Shown in pieces: positions 55,380-64,000 of a stretch of 64,000 nt of DNA. Source of the DNA: Thelonectria olida (Eukaryota > Ascomycota > Sordariomycetes > Hypocreales > Nectriaceae); the NCBI GenBank assembly GCA_020736575.1, contig JAGPYM010000016.1:496001-560000 (forward strand). Direction: 5' to 3'. The position numbers were made by a program, and so were the translations under genes. The first letter of the stretch is position 1. The number at the start of each line of letters is the position of its first letter. Below the pieces are notes generated by a model that saw only the letters and a program-made list of their open reading frames with translations, did no database searches and was not told the origin of the DNA.

Positions 55380-58079
55380 GATACCGTGCGTGAGATAAAG
55401 AAGCTCTCAAGTTAAAGAGACAAGGCTTCAAAGAAGTACTCTTGCACCATCTGTGGTGTCTTATATTTAACCCCATAGCAACTGAAGAGAAATGAAATGG
55501 AAATGGGCGGAGGGAGTGTCCAGCACCACAAAGAAGAGTGGCACCAAGAATCATTTTGCCGATAATGGAAGACCGTGCTATCCGGCTGCATTCTCTAAGA
55601 ACGGCCGTGGAACCATTTTTTGCAATCCAAGAATGTCATCAGAAGCAAAGAAGAAGATCTACGTAATAATGCCGTGGGATTTACGGACATGTCCGTAATA
55701 AAGATCAAGACGACGGTTCCTGCTGCCATGCACGAGCATAGCTACACAAAAACGTAATACCCTATCCCAGTGGTATATTGCCCCTGAGGGGGCAGCCTAC
55801 GTCAGGCTCGGCTCCCGGAGCTGGCCAGTTGCCCTCATAAGCAAGAAGTGGAGGACTTTGGAAAGTTCTTGTTGATATTTGACTCTATTACATCTGAGAA
55901 TGCTCGCGTCGACCTCAATACAGGGACGTACTATCTGGTCTCCAGCTGGACCTGTATAACTTCTTGAACAAGCCAACAATGCATGGCATCAAGCCCACGC
56001 AGAGGGACCATGTTCATCCACCCGGATGGGGAAGACATTTCCAGTGTTTGTATGGATCGTTCAGAAGGCGACATACCTCCGAACCCATATGGAGCCATAA
56101 CCGGCTCCATGTCTATCCCAGATCTAATGCAACACGCAAGTAGTATGAATACCATAGCTACATTTCCCGAAAATAAGAAGTACGTCCAATCTGCATGGTA
56201 AATCACCAAAATCAACATCCAGGTTATGTACAAAATTGGGAAGCATGATGCTGTTCTTCCATATGCATTGCGGCTCGTAGTTGAGTTGGGCCTTGGGAAA
56301 TGTCTAATGCTAGGATCCCTCAGATCTCATAAATTGCTCTGAAAACCGCAATTTTTGCCCGGATATGTCCTCCCATGGTGAAATTTTTGTCCTGCCCTGA
56401 TACCTGATGTGCGTCATGTAATGCGCATGTGGTTGAGCATATGCGCCACTTAGCTTGCTTGTCTAGGTATCACGTATGGCCAGTCGATCCAGTGTCGCAC
56501 AGCTTCCTGAGGCCATGATCATTCCTACCCGATTCCCTACTTGATGTACTACTTTCTTCGCGTCTTCTTGGCCTTTCTTAGTTGGTGAGCATTGCGACCT
56601 GTACCATGAAACATACCCGACAATAGGAGTTTGTCCAACACCGAGACCGGCGGCGAATTTACCAGCGTAGAGGCGCCCAAGATGCCATTGACATCTTCGT
56701 TTTATACAGTTTGGCAGTCGGTTGTTCTGAGCTTGTCACATGGGCTAGCTCACTTGGTTGAGTACCTAATGTAAGGGGGCATGGGAACTCCTCAACAGAA
56801 GGGATGTGATTGAATGCGTCTTTGTGCGGTTAACACGAGCGATAAGCAATTTTGGAAGGTAGTTATAGGTTTTCTGCGGCTATCATGTTGAGGCGAAGGG
56901 GCCTGTAATTCCCCTACTGATATATCATCAAGTAGATGATAGGTAATTTTACTTCATCTTCGTTTTCAGTTCGAGAGCCCGTATACAGTCCCTTTTCTTT
57001 CAAATTCTGGTATTATTCATATATGATATATGGCGGAGCCGCTTCTCGCTCATTTAGGAGGCTAAATCTTGTCACCAGACTTGACAATCTCAGTTTAATC
57101 CTCGGGCCCGAGTGGGATTCTCTCCCTGGTCACCAGCCCAAACTTTGGCCAAACGTGCTTTGATGACCCCTCACCGACATTTGCAGAAATCTGAAGCCAC
57201 TGATATCGACCGTATGAACTATGAGAAAGCTTCAATTTCTGTTATGAGGTTCCCATGTATCGAAAGTGAAAAAGGAAGACATCCTCACATCGTGTTAGAC
57301 TGTTGGTGCTATTGGATTCCCACGTTTCTTCCGATTGCTCAGTGAGAGTGATCCTGGCGGAGCTGAAACCCTCCTAGGCAGGTGTATTGAAATATTCAAC
57401 TGGGGTAACGTTCTGGAACACGTATTGTTCCAGCTAAAATTCAAGGTATGCCATGCGTCCATAACCATCCCACTGGCTATCCCACAACCCCAATAAGGAC
57501 TTGTGGGTGATCAGATCCACGCGACGAACCATCAATACCAGAGAAAAATGATCGGAAATGCCGAATTGCAACACTGGATGCATTCGCTTGGCTCTTGATG
57601 TTCATAGTCACATTGAGTTTCCTCATCTGGATGCGAGAATTGAAATATCGGGCGACCATGCCTGTCTTGTAGAGTTTGATTGGTTATGAACCTGCGAGGA
57701 GCTAAGACGTTGCGAGCTGGGAGCTCCCCAAGCGCCCGCATCACGCAACGTTCAAGGGGTTGAGAGCCATACATGGCCCCGCGGTTGCGCACAACAAGGG
57801 ATAGGGAGGAAACCACTGGGAATGAGACCTCTGACGGAGGATTCTGAACCTAGCTATGGTATGTCTAAACAGTCTATATGCAACAATGGTCACTCACCAA
57901 GAGTCTGAGCTGAGAGAGAACCGTGTGGTGGTACCATACCACCATTTGTGCAGCCATGATTCTCTATATACCAAGTGCTAGGTCCCCCCAGTTTCGTCTT
58001 GCGGCTGTGTAACTGGTGCTCATCCTCTCGAAAACCTTGCGGCTACGGAACCAACACTCAGCAAGAAGCATAATTCAGC
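55380..58079. other. gene-poor region
   Basis: About 2.7 kb with only short open frames on both strands, such as 55983-56201 (72 aa, plus) and 57532-57816 (94 aa, minus, with ECIQCCNSAFP). They have some coding flavour but no family marks and could be relics. Base composition is more AT-rich than around it. I see no intact transposase or reverse transcriptase. Confidence 0.4.
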
Positions 58080-58868
58080 ATGAGGCTGATTCTCCAGCTT
58101 GCATTGACTTTGCTCTTCGCACGCAATGCATTCAGTCAGGCCGTGTTTCGCCGGCCTCCCGGCTCGGGTCCTTCGCAGAACTACCTCGACAACCCGACCT
58201 ACATGCTGGGCGACGAGTTGGAGATAATATGGGAAATGGACTATAATATTACCACGTTGGTTATGTGGAATCAAGACGCGTATGGCAACTTTCCACAACC
58301 GATATCCGCCGATATTCTGGGTAAGCAAAGCAAAACATTCATCGAAGATCGCATTTCTGACTTCTCAGTCAACACCACGCGATTGAACTACACCTGGACC
58401 GTGAGCTTCGACAATTTCTCCTCACAGCACGACCCAACATTGAGCAACGTGTACTACTTCAAACTGTCCGATGCCGAAAGGAATCTCGGTGACACCACAT
58501 CCCATTACTTCAACATTTCTGGCCCGTCCAAGGCTTCAGCGACGGCCACGCCCGTGCCGACAGTGACGAAGATCGTATACCGCGAAAAGGAAGAAGCGCT
58601 CTCGCAAGGTGCAGTTGCAGGAATTTCCATTGCGGCCACTGTTGTTGCCATGTCCCTGCTCGGCGCGATGGCGTTCTTCGTCTGGAGACGTTCCCAACGG
58701 CCTAGGCCCAGATCCAGCTCCTCCAGCGAGGCCGAGGTGATTTCGAGGACGAATTCGGTATTAGTTAGCGAGCTCAAGTCAGATGCGCTGAGGGCTGAAA
58801 TGGACAATGGCTCGTATCCAGGGCAATGGGGTGAGGGTAATGTGAGGCGGTATGAAGTCCCTGGTTGA
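58080..58868 (+). CDS. single-pass cell-surface protein, 262 aa
   Basis: Single exon. Residues 1-19 are a signal peptide ending ARNAFSQA. The ectodomain (20-150) has several N-glycosylation sites (NITT, NTTR, NYTW, NFSS, NISG) and a compact beta-rich pattern (YMLGDELEIIWEMDYN, LNYTWTVSFDN). A short Ser/Thr/Ala stalk leads to a membrane helix at about 181-203 (VAGISIAATVVAMSLLGAMAFFVW), stopped by RRSQRPRPR and a Ser-rich cytosolic tail. This layout is common for ascomycete surface or wall-sensing proteins. The role is unknown, and it is not obviously connected to the metabolic genes that follow. Confidence 0.78.
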   Translation: MRLILQLALTLLFARNAFSQAVFRRPPGSGPSQNYLDNPTYMLGDELEIIWEMDYNITTLVMWNQDAYGNFPQPISADILGKQSKTFIEDRISDFSVNTTRLNYTWTVSFDNFSSQHDPTLSNVYYFKLSDAERNLGDTTSHYFNISGPSKASATATPVPTVTKIVYREKEEALSQGAVAGISIAATVVAMSLLGAMAFFVWRRSQRPRPRSSSSSEAEVISRTNSVLVSELKSDALRAEMDNGSYPGQWGEGNVRRYEVPG

Positions 58869-59364
58869 TGTGCTTTGTTGCGAGGAGTTTTGGTTCTGTT
58901 TTGGGGGGAGTTGTAGGAAAAAGAAGGTAACTGGAGTTTCATTGATAGACATATTTTGAATTATTTAGCAGATATGAGGAATTGCTTTTCTTCACCACTC
59001 TCTAGCAATCTCAGTCTCTACCATCCAGAGCTTGCATTTTGGTTCCAGGGATCTTCGGAGCAAGCGCAGAGATAACTCAGCTCTTCATTTACGTCAGGAA
59101 AATAAGTCAAATCATGACGATTTCAGCCAGATACTGAAATGGGAAGATTCATTGACGTTGAAACTATCTCTCTTAGTCACTGGATATTGGCACCATGCAT
59201 TCATCGATATGCCCTCTCGGCAGCACCTCCGAGCTCGGCTCACATCCGACAAGAGGCTGACTCATCAATGCGGTATATCTTCTGTATCAACGCATGATGA
59301 TGCGGCGGGTTACAGTTGGGTATTCCAAGATCAATTACGATTCAACTGTAATAACTGACACAGC
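58869..59364. other. intergenic
   Basis: About 500 bp that include the promoter of the dehydrogenase gene. Nothing else is recognised. Confidence 0.4.
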
Positions 59365-60425
59365 ATGGCAACTTCAAAGTTGGGATGGATCGGTGAGATT
59401 ATCATTACTTGGCCCTACACCATCCGTCGCTAATATCACCAGGTCTTGGGTCAATGGGACTGCCCATGGCGACCAACCTTCAGCGACATTTGTCCAAAAC
59501 AGGTGCCTCAAATCTCCAATACTACAATCGTACCTTGTCCCGTGGAGAGCCTCTTAAAGCGCAGGGAGGAGTACCGTCCTCTTCAATCAAAGATTTGGTG
59601 ACAAACACCGACATCATCTTCATGTCCCTCAGTGACGACACGGCCTTGAAGTCAACGTTGGACTCTGTCATCGAGGCCACCGACAACCTATCCGGCAAAC
59701 TTGTCGTCGATACCTCCACGGTTCATCCCGACTCATCGGCGACTGCCTCGACGCGACTGGCGGAAAAGGGCGCAAAGTTCATAGCTTCTCCCGTCTTTGG
59801 CGCGAGTCCCGTTGCTGCTCAAGGTCAGCTCCTTTGGATCGTGGCGGGCCCAAATGATGCCGTTGAACGTATCAGTCCTTTCCTAGTCGGTGTAATGGGA
59901 AGGGGGGTGATCCGAGTTGGCGAGGATGTCCGACAGTCCAGCATGATGAAGACAGCGGGGTGAGCATGGCTAACAATTCAACACGCCAAAGCTAACTCAA
60001 GACCTAGGAATTTTATCACCGCTGGCATGATGGAACTCGTAGCTGAGGCGCACGTATTGGCAGAGAAGACAGGCTTGGGCAGCGGGAACCTGGAAGCCCT
60101 CATCGAGCAGCAATACGGCCCGCTGGCGCTCTCCATGTCCAAGCGACTCACGACGGGAGCATACATGCCTCCGCGAGGCGAACGGCCATGGTCTGACCTC
60201 AATCTGGCGCTGAAGGATGTTGGACACGGAATTACATGCGCGGACCAAGCAGGCGCGAAACTGGAGGTTGCCGAGGTGGCATTGAAGCACTTGAAAGAAG
60301 CCAGCGAGTTCTCCAAGGATCAAGGAAGGCCGCTGGATTCTTCGTCCATGTATGGCGTGTTGAGGAGACAGGCAGGACTGTCATTCGAGACGGATCATGT
60401 GAAGGAGAGGGACGAGCAGAATTAG
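59365..60425 (+). CDS. beta-hydroxyacid dehydrogenase (3-hydroxyisobutyrate/threonate dehydrogenase family), 320 aa
   Basis: NAD(P)-dependent oxidoreductase of the 6-phosphogluconate-dehydrogenase-like beta-hydroxyacid family. Exons 59365..59392, 59443..59959 and 60008..60425 total 321 codons. The first exon is only 28 nt and its intron splits the Rossmann motif GLGSMGLPMA. DIIFMSLSDDTAL follows. The substrate-side motif DTSTVHPDSSA is at about 110-120. The catalytic lysine is in MMKTAGNF, and the C-terminal helical domain has PWSDLNLALKDVGHG, a form of the usual LxLKDLxL segment. The protein has full family length. The substrate could be 3-hydroxyisobutyrate or a sugar acid such as threonate; the class II aldolase next door favours the latter. 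Confidence 0.88.
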
Positions 60426-60928
60426 ACAAGGAAATACGATTGAGGCTTCGATGTCACGGCTGTTCGTTGAGCTCGTCATGCAACCGCCGATCCAGCTGGA
60501 ATAAATATATCTACACAGTAGTAGTGTAGAACGCCCATTTGATGCAAAGCCGAGGCCGCCGTCATCTCAAGTTGGCATTCCCCCGCGATCATCTTAGAGT
60601 CTGCCCCGCAGAGTCGCTATTGTCGCCACAGGGAAGTAAACCCGAAGCCAGTTCGGCTTCTTCGGGTTCAATTGCCATTCCATCGATGGAGAAGACGGAG
60701 AAGGCCAGCCACACAGCAAAGACCGGCATTACTCTCCAAATTCGGCTTTAGAGGCAAGAAGAGTGCATATCAAGGCCCAACAGGACATAAATGTCTTCGA
60801 TCATGTGGTAGTGAAGGCGATCGCTTATCTCCCAGCATCTCGCCCCAGCCATCGCCCATCTACCTACTTTCTGTCAATTAACTCGTCGACTGGAACTTCA
60901 CCTACACAAATCAACCTCAGTTGCAACT
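60426..60928. other. intergenic
   Basis: About 500 bp between two co-oriented metabolic genes, enough for a separate promoter. The ATG at 60929 has a good context (CAACTATGGC). Confidence 0.4.
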
Positions 60929-61831
60929 ATGGCTCCGCATTCAAATGCCGATACGCCATCTCCGGCAGCCGATGCCCTGTCCCTAGAGAAGAAGCGCTGG
61001 GTCCCCCATGGCAAAGAAGACAAGACGGCGCTCGAAGCCATCTCGCAAGGCATGACTCTCGCCGGCATCCCCAAGTTCCCCTCGCTCCACGACGAGCGAA
61101 CCCACATTCTAGAACACATGGCGGCCGCCTTTCGCATCTTTGCCCGCAAGGGTTTCGCAGAGGGCATGGCCGGCCACATCTCAGTCCGAGACCCCGAAAA
61201 CCCTCACACCTTCTGGACGAACCCGCTCGGCCGTGCGTGGCCTCTGATGCGCGCCTCAGACATGATTCTCGTCGACTACGACGGCAACGCCGTGGGGGGC
61301 AACATGAGCCGGCCGTCCAATGCCGCGGGATTCCTCATCCACAGCGCCTTGCACAGGGCGAGACCCGATGTCAACGCTGCCTGCCACGCACACACCATCC
61401 ACGGCAAGGCCTGGTCTACGTTTGGCAGGCCGCTGGAGATGCTGAACCAAGATGCATGCATCTTCTACGGCAAAGCGCAGGCCGTCTACGAGGACTTTGG
61501 CGGGGTAGTCTTCGATGAGGAGGAAGGGAAGCGACTTGCAGACTCTCTCGGCCCCGAGGGCAAGGTTATGACTTTGACGAATCACGGGCTGCTGACGGTT
61601 GGCGGAACGGTTGATGAGGCGGCTTATTTATTTACTCTAATGGAGAAGAGCTGTCAGATCCAACTGCTCACTGAAGCTGCTGCCGCAAACGGAATTCCCA
61701 AGCGCATCGTGCGGGACGAGGTCGCGGCGTACACATTCAAGATGACTTCCAGCCCCGAAACCTTGTACTGCGAGTTCCAGCCGGACTTTGAGGTCGAGGA
61801 GGCTCTGAGCAATGGGGATTTCCGCAAGTAA
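60929..61831 (+). CDS. class II aldolase/adducin-family protein, 300 aa
   Basis: Single exon, full length for the fungal members. These zinc-dependent enzymes cleave or decarboxylate sugar phosphates or 3-oxo acids. Visible marks are FAEGMAGHISVRDPENPHTFWTNPLG (substrate loop), the zinc-ligand pair in CHAHT (about 154-158) and the third His in TNHGLL (about 215-220). SDMILVDYDGN and DEAAYLFTLMEKSCQIQLL form the rest of the fold. S. pombe Mug14 is of the same family as I recall. The gene is 503 bp after the dehydrogenase in the same direction and only 123 bp from the convergent regulator, suggesting a shared pathway. Confidence 0.9.
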   Translation: MAPHSNADTPSPAADALSLEKKRWVPHGKEDKTALEAISQGMTLAGIPKFPSLHDERTHILEHMAAAFRIFARKGFAEGMAGHISVRDPENPHTFWTNPLGRAWPLMRASDMILVDYDGNAVGGNMSRPSNAAGFLIHSALHRARPDVNAACHAHTIHGKAWSTFGRPLEMLNQDACIFYGKAQAVYEDFGGVVFDEEEGKRLADSLGPEGKVMTLTNHGLLTVGGTVDEAAYLFTLMEKSCQIQLLTEAAAANGIPKRIVRDEVAAYTFKMTSSPETLYCEFQPDFEVEEALSNGDFRK

Positions 61832-61954
61832 AAGGGAGGAAGGATTAGGACAGGCGGTTTTAGTAGTCACATAAAGCGAGACATAAACAAATGATCCAAG
61901 AGAGAATGGCTTATACAACATCCGGTTTAATCTTGTGCTGTAACAGGTTCGCCC

Positions 61955-64000
61955 TCATGTCAAAACCAGTGCCAACTGTCTGTCTCTCACAACGTCCATC
62001 CAAGTAATACCCTCACGTCCCTTCTGCCTGCGAAGCGCCCAAAGCTCTTGCAGAACCTCGGCCGCAAAGCCAAAATTCTGCATCCCACTCGACCTCGAAC
62101 ACTCTTGCAAGCGCTTGTAGAAACGAGCCTGCAATTCTGGATCGGCGGCCTCGGCTCCTGCAATAAAGCCCGGCCACACGATGCCGCAGTTGACGAGCGA
62201 GAAGTTTCGTTGCTCTTGCTCGAACGCCTCGAGGTTTGCAATCGTCTTCTCAACGTAGGGCTGTAGGAGAAAGGGGTTCAACTGGCGCACGCGCCGATAG
62301 AAGAAAATGATGACGGCGTAGTGGAAGGCAGCAATGAGGTGGTACATGATGGCGCGGTTGGCGAATGCTGCCACGGGATCATCGGCGTCACCGTCGGTGT
62401 CGTCGCTGTAGTTGTTCCAGGCGCAGATTTCATTCTCCAATGCTACGCAGCGAGCCTCTAGCTCAGTAGTCATGGACAGCTCGGAAAAGCGTCTCCTGTG
62501 CATTGCCACCTGATTTGCGAGAAACGTGGCCCGCGAGATAAAGGAGAGAAGCTCCTGGGGAAAACCGTAGATCTCCTTGAAGAAGGCAGGGTTCTTCTGG
62601 TTGTCGAGTTCCCCAAAAAGTCCGTATTCGAAGTCCATGCCGCAGGAGTCGTCGAGGTCTCGACCAAGGCACAAGCTGTGCGTTCTCAACGATGGGAACA
62701 GCATTTCATCGGGGGGACGGGATATGCTTGCTAGAGGTTGCTTGTCTGGGGGATACATGTACGTGCTCTCCTCAATGACTCGGAGGAAGAGGTAGATGGA
62801 ATGAAGGAGCTTGACTTTCCTCGACTTGTTCACCTTGGGAGCTCCCCGAAGGCCAATGAAGAGTTCAGCGTTGAGTAGGTAAGATCGGGCTTCCTCTTGT
62901 TGGCCGGTGACCACCTACAGTAGTCGCTCGTCAGCTTTGCCTTGATTCACAGTACGACAGTGTTCGAAAACTCACCGAAATGGTGACCATAGTCAAGATG
63001 GCCATGAGGATATCTTTGTACTTTGAACTCTTCTCTCCCGCCAACTCCGTTTCGCAAGTCCATTCGAGTTCCCTTTTCGCCCCTCTTCGAAATCCTTCCC
63101 CAACACTCCGCCAGTATGTCGTGGTGCCCTTCTGCCGTGCGCGATGGATGTTGTCCCAATTAAATGCACTGACTGCGAGAACTGAGTAGAAGAGTGAAGT
63201 TTGAGCGTGCTTTGTGTTCTTAAATATGCTCAACTCTGAGAGCGCGGACAGAGCGCGTGGGAAGTGCAAGATACTCCATGGCGACTTTTTTACTCGGAGA
63301 GGCGAGAAGAGTTTCCCTGTCTGAGACTTGTAGTGCTCAAGGAGGAAGTGTGCGTGGGAGGATACGGACGCGTCGAGGGTTTGACAAAAGCCATCGTCTA
63401 TATGCAAGTCCAACGGGGATGGACTGGCCACTTGAGCAACAGCGATTGGTGAAATTCTCGGAATCATGGAGAAAGACGACAAATCGAGAGCAGGGTTGTC
63501 CGTGTTCTCGACATGGAGGAGAACGTCATCCAGTGCCGAGACGTTGGAGTCTTCGAGAATAGCCCCAGGCCAAGAGCAGAGATTGGATGCACCGGGAAGC
63601 GGTTCTGAAAGGATGACTTCATCCAATGGGTTGGGGGGCAGTTGGTTACTCGCCGGAAACACCAAGAATGGGCCGCATACCTGGCCATTACCGCCAGAGT
63701 CCAAGGAGCTGAGAACTTGGTCGATTTCATCCTCATCGACAATCTCTTGCATGTGCCTTGACATGGCCGCCCGCTCCGGCTCTTAGATGCGTTTGTTAGC
63801 ACTATCTAAGCATTGTCACAAGACAACAAAGCCCATACCAGTAAAGAGTATTCTGCGACTGTGCCCGCCATCATTCTGGCTGACGTCGTCTGGCGGCCCA
63901 GTCCCATCAGGCGAAAAGTGCACGAAGCGTATCTTGGCCTCATAGCCGCCGCATACAAGTCGCGAGCGTTGACATTGGCGACATATGGGATGGGTCTCGT
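61955..64000 (-). CDS. ArgR/ArcA-like Zn2Cys6 transcription factor, 5' end beyond the window
   Basis: Partial: exons 62914..61955, 63781..62976 and 63839 to past 64000. The last visible exon holds the second half of the zinc cluster, CRQCQRSRLVCGGYEAKIRFV, typical of the arginine-catabolism-regulator-like (ARGR/ARCA, Fungal_trans_2) group, where the cluster is followed by GY and a basic-aromatic stretch. The acidic region MSRHMQEIVDEDEIDQVLSS leads to a long helical regulatory domain. Conserved-looking parts are HFLLEHYKSQTGKLFSPL, KNTKHAQTSLFYSVLAVSAF, MAILTMVTIS, then QQEEARSYLLNAELFIGLRG, and FAAEVLQELWALRRQKGREGITWMDVV at the end. It converges on the aldolase gene, so it may control the two neighbouring enzymes. 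Confidence 0.88.

Noticed and set aside
1..64000. tRNA genes
   Set aside because: I looked for B-box-like GGTTCGANTCC and its complement; the few partial matches (for example near 21457 and 60664) have no A box or cloverleaf stems around them.

Overview
The window is nuclear DNA of a filamentous ascomycete, most likely a Sordariomycete of the Hypocreales/Glomerellales type. The evidence is many short spliceosomal introns (about 48-130 nt, GTRNGT donors, CTRAY branch points), several Zn2Cys6 regulators, a Clr5-domain ankyrin protein, a Pth11-like membrane protein, a GH12 enzyme, and a desaturase that reads like the Fusarium delta-15/omega-3 class. The species cannot be fixed from sequence alone. 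No rRNA, convincing tRNA or CRISPR was seen. Exon joins below are my own reading of splice signals and reading frame.

Layout. 0-9 kb: a Zn2Cys6 regulator, an acidic protein of unknown function, a secreted HEXXH protein and a Dal5/Liz1-type MFS permease, all on the minus strand. 9-17 kb: a gene-free stretch with a long imperfect hairpin, then an omega-3/delta-12 type fatty-acid desaturase and a large cellulose-synthase-like GT2, both minus. 17-26 kb: a long non-coding stretch, a GH12 enzyme with an N-terminal membrane anchor and a 683-nt first intron, a multi-spanning membrane protein and a second Zn2Cys6 regulator. 26-33 kb: a probably decayed gene, an APH-like kinase, a Pth11-like seven-helix protein and a small three-exon gene. 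33-42 kb: a Clr5-ankyrin gene with an apparent frameshift, a BTB/POZ protein, a gene split by one in-frame stop, a polytopic membrane protein and a small 150-aa protein. 43-49 kb: a Pho84-type phosphate transporter, a GNAT-like protein and a DHA2-type MFS transporter.

49.4-54 kb is a block bounded by two diverged direct repeats of about 110 bp. It holds a TauD/TfdA dioxygenase with a one-base frameshift and a Zn2Cys6 regulator carrying a stop and frame changes; it looks like a decaying accessory module beside the MFS gene. 54-58 kb is gene-poor, with only short coding-like fragments.

58-64 kb: a single-pass cell-surface protein, then a beta-hydroxyacid dehydrogenase and a class II aldolase in the same direction, followed by a convergent ArgR/ArcA-like Zn2Cys6 regulator that runs off the window end. 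The enzyme pair has the same two families as the bacterial LtnD/OtnC sugar-acid (tetronate) route, so a small fungal catabolic cluster is a reasonable hypothesis.

Three intact-looking genes carry single lesions: a shift at a G-run, a shift at a C-run, and a TAA stop. These are either real decay or assembly errors, and raw reads would decide.
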